Source of the DNA: Nematopogon swammerdamellus
Lineage: Eukaryota > Arthropoda > Insecta > Lepidoptera > Adelidae
DNA length: 64,000 bases
Reading direction: 5' to 3'
Assembly: GCA_946902875.1 (NCBI GenBank)
Contig: OX336349.1
Span: 16,887,891-16,951,890, forward strand
Shown here: positions 10,624 to 21,976 of the stretch, piece by piece
Numbering within the stretch: the stretch's first letter is position 1
Layout of the letters: each line of letters opens with the position of its first letter
The notes under the pieces: generated by a model
The model's database searches: none
Seen by the model: the letters and a program-made list of their open reading frames with translations, nothing else
Told to the model about the DNA's origin: nothing
Translations under genes and position numbers: made by a program

Positions 10624-10770
10624 TATAGATTCAGATTCAGATATTTATTTATGAGATATTTATACCATTGTGGTTATACTACCTATTATAATAATGTACT
10701 CGAAATAACCTCACGATGTCTGCTCCTTGTGAATAGGCCTCCTGTATACAAGCATTTAGCAGACTGAGGT
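10624..10770 (-). mobile_element. LINE 3' tail, minus strand
   Basis: On the minus strand it ends AATAAATATCTGAATCTGAATCT, i.e. a polyadenylation-like signal and a short (GAATCT)n tail, as in CR1/Jockey-type 3' ends. No coding part remains. Confidence 0.45.
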
Positions 10771-10939
10771 CCTGAGAGAGTTGCTCGGCTTGGCTGAAAT
10801 ATCGTTTGACCTTTGACGAGGAGAGGTCAATTTAAAAGGTTGCCAAAAACTTTTAATTAGGGAAATTAAACTTCATTCATGCATGACTTTTTGTGTGATA
10901 CTTGCGCGAATGAAAGTTATGTATATAGTATATACATAC

Positions 10940-11108
10940 ATACCACACGCTGTATACCAACAATCAGGGTAAGGGTAATCGGTGATGTGCTGCAAGGACT
11001 CTGGTAAATTATTGCACAACACCGACCACCACGGCACGAAGACGCACAGCTGCTACATGACTCGGTGGGAGGATCGTGCCAAGGTGAGATGTGGCTGTCG
11101 TGTAGATT
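10940..11108 (+). repeat. Family A repeat with internal deletion
   Basis: Contains CACACGCTGTATACC, CAACACCGACCACCAC and ATGACTCGGTGGGAGG. The segment with AAGATAACTATCAAGCAGC is missing. It is followed by a C(15) run at about 11122..11137. Confidence 0.75.
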
Positions 11109-11139
11109 TTTGTGCAAAGCCGCCCCCCCCCCCCCCCGT

Positions 11140-11960
11140 TCTCCTAGGTTTCTAAAGCTAAAGTTTTAATTGTATTAGGGTTATAGATATTAAGACATGA
11201 ATTACAGGAAAAGTGCTGGTTTTATCGAAAAGGAATACGTAGTTGCGACAAAAAAAAATCTATTTTAACTACAAAAAGCAATGGTTCGCCTGATAGTCGA
11301 ACCATTGTTGCAGGTTTTATTAAGGCGTTTCTTTATTTTCGAAAACATAATAATTTCGGTAAAAACTTAATACTTACAAACACATTGTGTGGTGGTACGG
11401 AACCCTCGGTTCGACTCACATTTGGCTGTTTTTTGTTTATCTAAGACGTATTTCATCAAAAAGAAAACTGCAAACTATTAAACCCTTCATCACTGGAGCG
11501 GGCAATATTGCCCGCCGAGCATTTATACCGTCATCTATGGAGCGGTCAATATTAACCCGCCACCGCTCCAAACCGCTGCATGGGCCGAAAAATAATTTTT
11601 CCCTACACAATCTACTATGGGAGTATTACTACAAAGAGACATACTATAAAGTTGACAAAATTGAGCTACCAACACTATCATTACCAAAGACTATAACGAG
11701 CCGACAGAGTAGGAAAAAAATATGTCATTTGCCAGTGATGTGCCAGTGGGAGTTGTGGGTCGGTGTAGTGAATGTTCGTTGAGTTTGTTCACCAAATACA
11801 GAAGAATGGACCGGTAAGTGATGTTTTTTCTCTTTTTCATTATATTCCGGACCTATTGAGTACATTTGTTTGTACTGAGTTGAGATGCATTTTACGTAAA
11901 AAGTCGAAGAAAAGTCCTACTCCATACTGACAATTTTTTCCTGTTTGTTGTTGTTGTCAA
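11140..11960. other. Unannotated stretch
   Basis: A 131-codon open frame (11387..11782) shows no recognised motif. The block TTAAACCCTTCATCACTGG at 11479 has a transposon-end look, but I found no matching second end. Confidence 0.35.
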
Positions 11961-12300
11961 AGCTTGTTTCTCAAAATAAATCGGGTTTTTGGAGAAAGTG
12001 AGGTGACAGAAATGTTCATTAGTTCTTCTAGTTGAATAATATATGCCGTTTAGTGCTTACATGTCGTACATTTACGAGAAACAAGCCATTTTTGTGACCT
12101 AGGTCTCGCGCCATACAAACTTTGCCTGTTTTGAGAAGCTTGTTTCTCAAAATAAATCGTTTTTTTGGAAAAAGTGAGGTGACAGAAATGTTCCTTAGTT
12201 CTTCTAGTTGAATAATATGTGCCGCTTAGTGCTTGCATGTCGTAAATTTACGAGAAATGAGCCATTTTAGTGACCTAGGTTTCGCCTAGAAACTTGGTGA
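11961..12300. repeat. Direct tandem duplication, ~176-bp period
   Basis: Two adjacent units (from about 11961 and 12137) share AGCTTGTTTCTCAAAATAAA, GAGGTGACAGAAATGTTC and TTCTTCTAGTTGAATAATAT. They differ at scattered positions. Confidence 0.85.
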
Positions 12301-13327
12301 AAGTGTTTTTTTTGCCAACATTTTTTGCGAATTCAAAATTTTATTGTGGTTGACACGGGGGCTGCTGATACACAAGAAAGGTATGATTAGGTCCGTTATT
12401 TATTAGTGTTTATAATAAAAATACTATGTGACCGATTTCCGGTCTAATAAATTTATAAAAATAAAAAATCTGAGACAGGTCGCGATTTTCATATAACACA
12501 ACTTTACAAAATAATAATATGCAATATATATAAAAAAATACTATTTATAGCTAGAATATTTATCTGTAAATACAATCCATATGTTAGTTCATGAAGTTTT
12601 ATGGAAAAATCTTCCAAAATGATTTTTTTTCGAGAGTAATGCGCCGGCGCCGATCGCGCCCGCCACCTGGTGTAGGCGAAGGATTGTTTTGGTTAATGCT
12701 TCCGTAGAGGAAGGGCCGAGAATTAACCAGCACTTCAAGTAACACATTTCTCCGCTGCAAAATATCCGATCGATATGCCATCAAAGGCGTCGTTCGCACG
12801 AGAGAAGGTATTGACGCCCACCACGCCCCCACGCCTCCGCGCCGCGCCGCCGCGGACATTCAGACGTCTAGCTTTACCGCTGACGTCACAAGTTGACCCT
12901 GAACTGGGGGACGTGTCCTAGGGACCACGTCAGCGGATTCCTTCAGGCTGTTAAACGGTAAGAGCTGCCATGCCGCCGACTCTTCTTTTTTTTTAGATTT
13001 GATTAAAAATAATTTAATGTTTGGTTAATGTTAATTTAACATTAATCAAAAGTTGAACAAATGTACATACGTATATTAAAATAAAAAAGTCTCAGTAATC
13101 AAATCGATCAATCAAAGTAAGAAAAAAAATGTAATCAAGTAATCAATCTAATCAGTGGAAACATCAATCGCTAACATGATGCGTCACGAAATCACAACTC
13201 ACTCCAGCGCTCAAAAAATCCTCGTAGTCCCGATATAGATAAAAAACAGTGCTGACTATTTTTAGTCCCGCACCATCACTCATACATAATAACATTTTTT
13301 TACAAATTTTTTTTTTTATTTTTTTTA
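12301..13327. other. Unannotated stretch
   Basis: Contains a GC-rich patch at 12640..12860 with an open minus frame of 86 codons but no motif. The remainder is AT-rich. Confidence 0.4.
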
Positions 13328-13535
13328 TGCAAACTTCACACGGTTGGCTACATCACCTACAACATCCGTGATGTCAGCCCATAACACCGGGTGAACTAGG
13401 TGCCATGTCAGTGCTTCCCTTCATTTCGCGCCGGCTACACTGAACTGGACGCAAAACACGAACTATTTACATAGCCGTTTCGACCGACGTTTCGCTCAGT
13501 GCGGTGGTACCAACCCGGCCGGGATAAACCCTAAC
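13328..13535 (-). mobile_element. Family B SINE, 5'-truncated
   Basis: Contains ATCCGTGATGTCAGCCCATA through GGTACCAACCCGGCCGGGAT, then stops before the 5S-like and tRNA-like parts. Confidence 0.85.
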
Positions 13536-13884
13536 GAACGGATAAACTAATAACGAACACTTAATTACATGTATTTGTGTAAAATAAAGACTAAGTATTG
13601 TTAACATTGTGTATTCCTGCTGAAACTAAGTGTCCTGTCAATGCTTCTCTTTGTCCGTACCGACCATCATTAAATTAATGCATGGTCCATAAAGGAAGAA
13701 CACTAAAACCGACGCGGCAGACAGTCGGCGCGGTCTTACTTGGACTCTGCTGTATTTGAAGACTTTCCTGACCGTTCGATCAGTTCATACCATGCTAGAA
13801 AAAATATTTCTCAAATGAAGTGTTTTAAAAATATTTCTATTCTGTAATAGGGTTCCCAGCGGTAAAGATATATTCTTTTATTAC
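13536..13884. other. Unannotated stretch
   Basis: Nothing recognised. Confidence 0.4.
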
Positions 13885-15360
13885 TTAACCCTCCAAAGCC
13901 GAAATTATTCTTATGTCCTTATTTTATTTGTTTCCCGACTTTATCGTAAATTAACATATAATAGATAGATAGTAATATAACTATATGATAGATAGTGTCG
14001 ATATTGAGGGATTCTATAAAAGAAAATCTGTGAAAATAAGGAAAACTTTCCGTGACCATTGGTAACGCTAGGCTAATGTGCCACTGGTTTTTCAAATGCT
14101 TTTATTTAAGGCAATAAATAAAAAAACATTTATATTATAATCTTTATTATAAAACATATACACAAGCAGTCCAATACAGCCATAGAATGGCGCCAAAGAG
14201 TCAAGACTTAAGCCTACGTTGCCTTTGGTGCAAATAAATTGTTCTGCCAACAGACTTGTAGTTTAGTTGTCTCCTGCACACCTTTGCCTATTGTTATCCG
14301 GTATTATTTTCCGGGCAGTTCATAAATAGTGCATAAGCTGTGGCTTGTCTGCTCAAAAGCTTAATGACATCATTGTCGATCATTAGCTCAAATATTTCTT
14401 TTATTGATAGGGAATAATATGGAGCAGGAAATGGGTTGTGATTCTCTAGCTCTACATCTATCCATTGCATGTTTGGCTCCTTGTTGTAAAGTAAGAGACT
14501 TTGGGTCTTAGGTCGGCTGGCTGAAACCTGTTCTTTTGTGACGATTTTTTCGAAGTTTTTGGCTGAGAATTAGGTCGCACTTTATAGTTGCAGAGTTAGG
14601 TCTTGTATTATTTGAAAGCCTTACTTAGGCTTGAGCGAAGAGTTGGTTGTGTGACATGTCATATTATTATTTACAGTTCCACAAATGTTTTGGTCGACTG
14701 AATCTTCATCTGCCAATACTCGAGGTGATAGAGGAGCAATGTCCGTAATATCACCCACATCTTCACTCTCTAAAATGTCCAATGCTTGTGCAAGTAATAA
14801 ACCCTTTGTGCTAGAATACAAAATAAAGAATGAAAAATGTAGCACATTGAACCGTTGCTCGAAATCCCGGGTATCAATAATTATATTATTTGCACACAAA
14901 ATATCACGTCTACTATGAATAACTACTATGAATAACCATAATGTAATAGAACAACCAGTGGCATAATGACCTGGTGTGACCATATGGTAACGGCAAACTT
15001 TTAGTGTGTAAAAGTACAAAATCAATGCAGCTAGTTTTGTGTTTAGTATTTATTATAATACTATGTTTATTTAGGAATCGAGTTTGATATATAATATTTC
15101 ATCCCTTGCATAGTATAATAAAATAGCAGTACTTACTCAAAGTTGAGGTCCGTGTTTCAGAGACAACAAGTTTTGTAAGCAAATATCCACATTCCAAGAA
15201 CACATGATTCCACCCACCTAGGCCAATTTCACACGTTGAAATATCAAAATGACAATCAAGTGACAGCATTCCGATGGGTAGCCAGTATACGAGAATATTG
15301 ACTAATTCCTGACGATTAGTTCGTGTGACCATTTGGTTACACTAGGCTTTGGAGGGTTAA
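13885..15360 (-). mobile_element. piggyBac-like transposon relic with TTAA TSDs
   Basis: TTAA at 13885..13888 and 15357..15360 flank a 1468-bp element. Its ends are CCCTCCAAAGCC and GGCTTTGGAGGG, perfect 12-bp inverted repeats starting with CCC as in piggyBac elements. A subterminal motif (GTGACCAT-n-GGTAAC-like) occurs three times: about 14053, 14975 and 15325. Internally the minus strand keeps transposase fragments. An autonomous piggyBac is about 2.4 kb, so this is an internally deleted, decayed copy. Confidence 0.85.
14294..15025 (-). pseudogene. Decayed piggyBac-type transposase fragments
   Basis: Two pieces are readable on the minus strand. The first (15025..14621) includes IAPLSPRVLADEDSVDQN, like the acidic DEDS N-terminus of PGBD-type proteins. 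The second (14470..14294) reads PYYSLSIKEIFELMIDNDVI followed by KLLSRQATAYALF, matching the start of the piggyBac transposase domain, where a P-x-x-x-F-E-x-F helix precedes a T-N-x-Y-A motif. Stops and frame breaks separate them. The catalytic aspartates are not present. A Cys-containing fragment at 14180..14270 may be the remains of the C-terminal finger. Confidence 0.75.
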
Positions 15361-15439
15361 TAATAGATATTATAATTTTTTTATAAATTAATTATCTGTT
15401 TTACATTCGCCCTTCTCAACCTATGAAATAATCATTTCG

Positions 15440-15730
15440 GAAAGAGGTAGGCACTTTCGACTGTTTTGGGTCAGAGCTCACGTTGGTACTGATGACAATG
15501 AGAGGGCTGACTTTCTAGCAAAAAACGCAGCATCACGCGCCGCAGAGGTGAGCATCTATCTATAAAGTCCCTCTTTCATTTATAAGAATACAATACCTAC
15601 AAGTGTAGTAGACAATACAAGTCAGAATACAATATCAGAATGGCAGAAGATCTACAATACCACAGAATCGCGGTCTGTTGTTAAACAGTTTTTCCCTAGC
15701 GTGAGCACAGCTTATATTAAAAATACTGAA
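15440..15730 (+). pseudogene. LINE RNase H domain relic
   Basis: The frame at 15452..15550 reads FWVRAHVGTDDNERADFLAK, the conserved C-terminal RNase H motif (W-V-x-x-H-V-G-x-x-x-N-E-x-A-D) found in I/R1-like LINEs. Farther on, EWQKIYNTTESRSVVKQFFP fits the linker after RNase H. A stop follows at about 15733. Everything upstream, including the reverse transcriptase, is absent. Confidence 0.75.
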
Positions 15731-15733
15731 TAG

Positions 15734-16035
15734 TATCGAGATTGACAATGTGTCAGTCAACCCAGTTTTGGAGTGGCCACGGAGGCATAGGGGTTTAAGC
15801 CGAAAAACTCGGCGGCATGTTCGTGCAATGGTGAAAGTCCTCAGTCGGTCTAGCACTTGCTAACGGAGTATCCAAGGTTCCAGCCAGCCAGACATACTTC
15901 GAACAGGTCACCAATACTGAACCCGATAAATGGGTATCACTTATGAAAAAATGTAAGTAAGTTAGTAAGAAATTTGTTGACTATATTGAAAAAAATCTCA
16001 CCCATAATAATTCGCTAAAACAGCACACTGTGATA
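15734..16035. other. Unannotated stretch, possibly LINE 3' part
   Basis: Follows the RNase H relic and may be its decayed ORF end and 3' UTR, but no motif is clear. Confidence 0.35.
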
Positions 16036-16039
16036 TTAA

Positions 16040-16330
16040 TGAAGCTGACAATTTGAAAAAAAGTCAAGACCCTTAAAAAGTTAAAAATTATGTCCGTTTA
16101 CGTCCGTTAAAGGAGTCGGGGGACCGCTAAGTAAATACCCGCGCAGCTCTGAGTTTTAATATTTTATTTAAATTTTATTTTAAGATATTTTAAAAAACCC
16201 GCATCCAAATCGGTCCGTAATGAAGACGTAATTTTTTTATTACTTCATAATTGCAGCAAGAACCTGACAGACGATGGAGGCATTAAGCTTATAATACCCC
16301 TCCTTTTGCGTAGGGGTTAAAAATCGGAGG
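16040..16330 (-). repeat. Family G interspersed repeat
   Basis: Inverted relative to the copy at 46075..46460. Shared blocks are the complement of CTTAGCGGTCCCCGA and the CCGCATCC(AAATCGGTCC) motif. Confidence 0.6.
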
Positions 16331-16698
16331 GAAGTAAAAAAAACAACCTATGAAAAGTTTGCCCGTATTGCGTTTAATCAAAGACTAGTTAGGTGTTCTA
16401 GTTCGTCAACCAATCGTCAGTCGTTGTTAGCAGACTTTAACCTATAACTTCTTTAGAGGTCACAGCGTGAACCCGCGCCCAAAGGTCACCGATTTCCGCC
16501 AATCACGTGGCTGCTATCAATATGCCAGTTACGGCGTAATAGGACGTTGTCATGGTCGCTGTTTGACATGTGTCAAATATTGCTTAATTTGTTGGCAAAG
16601 GATTAAGTCCCGTTTTGGCCAAATAAGGGCAATAGGTTATGCATTTATTGCAATTAAATTACAATAAACATATTATTTTGTGCAGGGGTCCTCATCTT
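16331..16698. other. Unannotated stretch
   Basis: Nothing recognised. Confidence 0.4.
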
Positions 16699-16843
16699 AA
16701 ATAGTTCATGTTTTCCGTGCAGTTCAATGTAGCGGCAGGACCGAAGGAAAGCACTGACATGGCACCTGGTTCACAAAGGTATTATGGGCTGACATCACGG
16801 ATGTAGTAGGTGATGTGGCCAACCGTGTCAGTTTCCATAAAAA
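16699..16843 (+). mobile_element. Family B SINE, 3' part
   Basis: Begins near TAAATAGTTCATGTTTTCCG and ends CGTGTCAGTTTCCATAAAAA. The head is missing. Confidence 0.8.
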
Positions 16844-17284
16844 GTTATTTTTTATTTCAATGTTTGAAATTTGCCACCGGTAAAAGTGTTCAGCTTGTCA
16901 TGCGTCGTGGGTGTGAACAATGGAATATAAGATTTCTAACGACGATTACCACCTACGCACAATTCGCACTGAGCAGGTATTGCATCACTATAGGCTGGAC
17001 TTACCGCAGATGCGTACCAATGTCAAAAACGTACTTCAGTCTATCGTCCACTCTCTAATTCCTTTAAGTAACATGCTTACGAAGTTTCGTATCGACTATA
17101 GGTTCCGCGTACGTGCATCAGGCAGCGAAATAAATATCAGGAAGTGCCATACATACAACGCACTGACTTGGGACACGCAAACTGTGAGTACATCGCACTA
17201 TCTGTTTCGGGAGCAGTCAGTCCGCCGGCGATTGCCTTGCGCGTAGGTTGTATTCGAATACGCTCGCAACAGAAAACGTTCAAA
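16844..17284. other. Unannotated stretch upstream of THAP-like frame
   Basis: Overlapping frames of 82-108 codons on plus have no recognised domain. This could be a promoter or 5' UTR of a lost gene, but nothing proves it. Confidence 0.35.
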
Positions 17285-17371
17285 ATGCCTACTTGCGTCG
17301 TGCTAAACTGCAGTAATGAATCAAGGAGACAAAACAGTACCCGGCAGTATATAATGAACATCGAGCTTTAG
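17285..17371 (+). pseudogene. Possible THAP-domain first-exon remnant
   Basis: An ATG-started 28-codon frame begins MPTCVVLNCSN. The spacing M-P-x-C-x-x-x-x-C-x-N is that of the start of a THAP zinc-finger domain, whose first two Cys are four residues apart and followed by N. The frame ends in a TAG at the edge of the family F MITE, and the remaining C2CH ligands and AVPTIF-type motif are not seen. It may be a first exon with the rest elsewhere, a relic of a P-like transposase, or chance. Confidence 0.3.
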
Positions 17372-17447
17372 AAAGAGACAATCCGGTTGTAGAGCGTCGT
17401 CCCTGTCGAACTAACGTCATGTCCCGGATTGTATCTTTCTAAAGTAT
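17366..17447. mobile_element. Family F MITE, diverged
   Basis: TTTAGAAAGAGACAATCCGG at the left and its imperfect complement CCGGATTGTATCTTTCTAAA at the right flank a short centre (GAGCGTCGTCCCTGTCG). A closer-to-palindromic copy is at 54526..54640. Confidence 0.75.
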
Positions 17448-17607
17448 ATTTGTCTCTTTCTTGAATAGTTTTAGTTACTTAGATTAGGAAATAAAAAGTC
17501 GTCACATTGAAGTTCGAACACTAAAAGAGAGTGATAGAATATCATGCGCATACACAAAATATGAGAGTGAAAAGGATAGCTATTATACCTACCTTACTCG
17601 GTTTATT

Positions 17608-17640
17608 GTCAGTGGCGACTGGCGAGGCTGAGACGAGTCG
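17608..17640. repeat. Isolated hAT-like terminal motif
   Basis: CAGTGGCGACTGG resembles the end of the hAT-like element at 59741 (CAGTGGCGGCTGG). No partner end was found, so this is either a fragment or chance. Confidence 0.3.
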
Positions 17641-18865
17641 CGCATGGGGCATTGGGAGCGTACAATCGTTGTCTCTCTTATAAGTATCACATATTACCAT
17701 CTATAACTCGGTCGACTTAACTCGGGACCTGGCTCGATCGGCTTGCACACAGGGTTGCCAGATGCCTTGCTGGTCAAGTAACCACTTCGCGGTTAAAAGA
17801 TAGCCCAAGTCGCCCAATTTACAAAAAAAAAAGTGTTACCACAGTAATTAAATGAGAATCATCCATCCTAAGAATACATAAGAAATAAAAAATAATTTAA
17901 ATCATAAAATTAGGCTTTAATTAATTTTTAAAAATAATTAAATCTGTATTGTATGTATATCTATAAAGTTGATATATCCGGAAAAAAAAATATTTTTTTT
18001 TATGGGACACAATATGTTTTCGTTAAATTCTCAAAACGATAGCACTTGATAGAACTGAGGCATATAGATCCTTAAACTATGAAAGAATCTGAACGACATT
18101 GTGAAAAGATCCCGTCCGAACTCGTCCCCCTTTGCCTAAAAACAAAAGTTGTGCGAGAGGGATCTGGCAACACATGACGAAATGTCATCCGAGCCAACAA
18201 CATTCTACTTTCTGGACAGGCCCTCGTTATACATTTTACCGGTAGAAAGGTGCGATTGGAGTTCTTCTATATATTGCCAATATTTAAAACAGCGTAAGTG
18301 CGCGAGCGCCTCATACATCACGTTACGTTTCCGCTCTGTGAACGTCGATAGAAGAAGACGGTTAAATGAAAATTTGATACGTACATATAAGGGACAACGA
18401 TTGGAGAGTGTGCTGAATGCTCACAAATAGCGCGCCTCAATTCGGTGCGTTGTATGCCACTTCCCGATAATTTAATTCGTTGATCCGAGCCAGGTATCTA
18501 GTTAAGTCGACCGAGTATAACTGTCTTATTCTTTCTCCGTTCTCTGAATGGAAACGTAAATTATGTATGAATGACGTGCTCGATCACTTAATAAAAAATC
18601 ATTAAATAAATAAAGTGAGTTCACAAGGTGTGTTTGACAGCTGAGCGTGACAGACAGACGTGAATTAGTAATTTCATCTTGGCGCAAGCCTTTTATAATA
18701 TCATCTCGTCGCCGCGCCGGCTCCACAAGCCCATATCCCCTTACATCCTTTTAAATTCTTTGGTCAAATATATTGAAGGTCGTAGCGAGGTGCTGTGATG
18801 AAGATTTTCTGGAAACTTCTGGCATCGAAATACATTTTTCTCAAACTTCGATCTGGTTTTTTTTT
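17641..18865. other. Unannotated stretch
   Basis: A 93-codon open frame (18149..18430, first codon GTG) shows no motif. The rest is AT-rich with no supported feature. Confidence 0.4.
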
Positions 18866-18975
18866 CAATTTTATTTTTTTTTATACAGAGTTCGAAATGT
18901 GGCGCCGAGCCACCCATAAGGTGTCTAACGACGCCCATGGACATTCGGTCGCATGCGGGGGTTGCAAATAGGTAT
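18866..18975 (-). mobile_element. LINE 3' UTR fragment (family D)
   Basis: TGTGGCGCCGAGCCACCCAT and GGACATTCGGTCGCATGCG match the 3' part of the LINE at 9300..9530. A T-run precedes it on plus (the poly-A end on minus). Confidence 0.7.
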
Positions 18976-19102
18976 ACTATAAAACATAATACCTTTATAT
19001 TTATACCTTTTCTTTGTTCCAATAAACTATTTTAAATTTTTATATGACGAAAATTTTACTTTAATTTAGTATGTTTGAAATTAGTAGTGGGAAGTGGGCG
19101 TA

Positions 19103-19336
19103 CCGTGTGGGGTCGGTACTTAAAAAGAATAGCCCCACTGCATCTCTCCCCGTCGCATGTCGTAAAAGTCGACTAAGGGATAAGAAAATTCGTCAGGTCC
19201 CAGAGCCCTTGCAGCACACGACACAAGAAAATATCAAGCAGCAAGTAAGGCGTGCAGTTATCTACCTACTGCATGACTGTGGAAGGACTGTGCCAAGGTG
19301 AGAGGTGGCTACCTGTTGCCCTTTAGCACGATATTT
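19103..19336. repeat. Inverted chimera of two family A pieces
   Basis: Positions 19103..19186 are a family A head in minus orientation (GTGTGGGGTCGGTACTT to CGACTAAGGGATAAG). Positions 19200..19336 are the other part of family A in plus orientation (AAGCAGCAAGTAAGGCG, GCCAAGGTGAGAGGTGGC, CCCTTTAGCACGAT). They are joined by a short linker. Confidence 0.75.
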
Positions 19337-19713
19337 TTTTTTTTTATTGAACCCGACACGGTTGGCTACATCACCTACAACATCCGTGATGTCAGCCCAT
19401 AACACATGGTGAACTAGGTGCCATGTCAGTGCTTCCCTTCATTTCATGTCGGCTACACTAAACTGGACGGAAAACACGAACTATTTACATAGCCGTTTCG
19501 ACCGACGTTTCGTTCAGTGCGGTGGTAACAACCCGGCCGGGATAAACCCTACCACCTAGTAAGGTAAGAAGGGAAGGGACCTACAGTTTTACGTGGAATC
19601 CAAACCACGGTCAGCCTCCAACGGTCGAGCGGTTACCCATCCAAGTACTGACCGCGCTCAGGGTTCCTTAACAACAGTCGACCGACCGCACCACTGAGCT
19701 ACCGAGGCTGACA
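19337..19713 (-). mobile_element. Family B SINE, full length
   Basis: Runs from a T-run through CATCCGTGATGTCAGCCCAT and the conserved body to the 5S-like segment (CCCATCCAAGTACTGACCGC, 19634..19655) and the tRNA A-box-like end (CCACTGAGCTACCGAGGC). In SINE orientation the order is tRNA-like, 5S-like, body, A-rich tail. It abuts the family A chimera. Confidence 0.9.
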
Positions 19714-20005
19714 TTTGACTAAACTCCACAAAACCGACGAAACACCTAGCAAAGGAACCTCACAAAGAATTACTCAAACGTTAATACATGCCTCAAAGTG
19801 GCGGCGCGGCGGCGCGTTACCCGGCTTTAGAAACAATCAATCATGCACCACACCTCCACGACCTCTGAAACCATCTCAAGACAACATCATTCTATTCAAC
19901 ACTTAATTTTTTTTAATGGAAAATGGCTAACTTTACATCGAATATATAGAGAAATACAAAGAATAAACCAAGAGAATAAACTACCCTATCTGCTCTCAAT
20001 TGCAC

Positions 20006-20048
20006 GCTGCCTGGCTGGATTTAAATACATTAAATCCAGCCAGGCAGC
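20006..20048. repeat. Perfect 19-bp-arm hairpin
   Basis: GCTGCCTGGCTGGATTTAA (20006..20024) pairs without mismatch with 20030..20048 around a 5-base loop. Confidence 0.9.
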
Positions 20049-20335
20049 AATATATAATTTGAGTCTAAAATAATTTTGGTAATATTTCATTATCTATTTT
20101 ATTCTATTTATTTATTATACATTATATTTATTCTTCTTATTTTTGCTTTATTTAAATATTAAATGTCAACCGTATTAATTTCTTTTTTTTCACGGCACTG
20201 TGGTACAACAATTATTTTACTGGTTTAGTAATTTATGTGAAAACCCGCTGGCAACTGTATGTACGACAAACTGTTGATTTTCCAAATATACCGGGCATAC
20301 AGACTACGGAACGCCGCGTCACCTTTCAACATGGC
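20049..20335. other. Unannotated AT-rich stretch
   Basis: Nothing recognised. Confidence 0.4.
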
Positions 20336-20339
20336 ATAG

Positions 20340-20445
20340 AAAAAGTTAAAAATTCAGTGGGGTCCCCATACATGAAACGTGTTTTTTCAACGTTTTTTTT
20401 TTGTCAGAAACCTCGTTGCGCGATTCCGACTCGCACTTAGGCGTT
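20340..20445. repeat. Family E fragment
   Basis: GTGGGGTCCCCATACATGAAACGTG and CTCGTTGCGCGATTCCGACT, then CGCACTTAGG, match pieces of family E (compare 4470 and 57490). Confidence 0.55.
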
Positions 20446-20449
20446 TTTT

Positions 20450-21680
20450 TTTTATTTTATATTCTTTCTAAAAAATTCTAACGTATTTTATCCGTAGATT
20501 TTATCGCTTCAACGAGATGGTTCTAAGCTCTCGCTCTGGACGTCTTGATTCTCGACAAAGCGAGTGAAATGAAAAGTCAGTTTGTTCCTTACATTTCGTA
20601 CGAAACGGTAGGTAAGCGACTTGACAGTATAGTGTGAACGTACTTTAGCTGGAGGATTAGGCCTGCGTTGTTGACGTATCATCTACCTGTCAACGGTGTC
20701 CTTGAGTTAAAGCTTACAGCTTAGGCTGGTTTGTTTACAAAATGTCGCGTTCAAATTCGGCTGGAAGAGAACCCGCACTTATTGTTCACATAATACTGCG
20801 CCATTTTGTTTTACATAGTTAAAATTATAACGAACTTTCTCAGATTCCTTTGTGGCGCTATGATCGACGTTTCAGGAAAAAAGTATGGCCCAAACGTACA
20901 CCTAAATCTCTAAGTAAAAAAAAATACGATATTTAATTACACGTGGAACTAAAACCTGTAACGTGAAATAAATTCATTACAATATTGAGTTTATTAACTT
21001 TTACTTATGGATTTATTAGTATTGATGATATAATAAATTTATTGCTCCAAGAATACAGAATATAAAATTACAAAATAGATATTTCTTCCAGCCAACTTTT
21101 GGATGTTTTAAAGTCGATTAATATAGTGAAATGTAAGTAGGAAGCAAACTAGTTGAGTGTGAGAATTGAAGATAAAATAATTAATAATATGAATACTTAT
21201 TAATAGTACATGTAAGTGCGTGCACGCTAGTTAAATGAAAGCTTTACTTGTATGAATACATATAAAAAAATTACTCAATATTTAAATTAAATATACAAAT
21301 ACATTTATTTTACATGGTTTGATATACAGAATCGACCTAATTTTGGCCGTACCATCAAACAATCTCGCCTATGGGCAAGCCTGCACTTAGTTATCGCAAC
21401 AATATCGGTTAGGGCGGGTCCCAACTTGGGCTGTCGGTGGGACTAAAAGCGCCCCCATCGCGTTATTGTTGGGGGTAAATGGAGAGTTGGGCGTTTGGGG
21501 GCCTTGACACAGAAACTGGCGAAATTGATTACTAGTTTCTGTACACTTCAGATACCTGGCAGACCTAATGTATATGAGCAGATAAGGGTAATAATGGAAG
21601 TGTAGGTAGGCGTTGGTTTATATTAAATTGGTAAGTATTATATAATGTATAAACTCTATATTATAATTTATAAATACATA
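20450..21680. other. Unannotated stretch
   Basis: A block at 21058..21120 (TTTCTTCCAGCCAACTTTTG) also occurs diverged at 25260 and 43398, so it is an unnamed repeat. The G-rich tract near 21410..21510 was not recognised. Confidence 0.4.
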
Positions 21681-21976
21681 CATGCATAACACACACTGTA
21701 TCCCGACAATCAACATAGGCAGAGTAATCGGTGTTGTGCTGAAAGAACTCCGGTAAGTTACAGCACCACACCGACCACCACATTTAGCAAAGTTTTAGGA
21801 CAAGATAACTATCAAGCGGCAAGACTCGGTGGAACGACCGTGCTAAGGTGAGAGGTGGCTAGCCTTTCGCCCTTAAGCACGGCATCTTATCCTTATCCCT
21901 TACTCGCCTTTTACGACATGCACGAGGAGATATGCAATGGGGCTATTCTTTGTAAGTACCGGCCCCACACGGTATA
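21681..21976 (+). repeat. Family A repeat, near full length
   Basis: Reads from CACACTGTATCCCGACAATC to GTAAGTACCGGCCCCACACGG in reverse order to the minus copies. The segment between AAGCGGCAAG and ACTCGGTGG is deleted. Confidence 0.85.
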
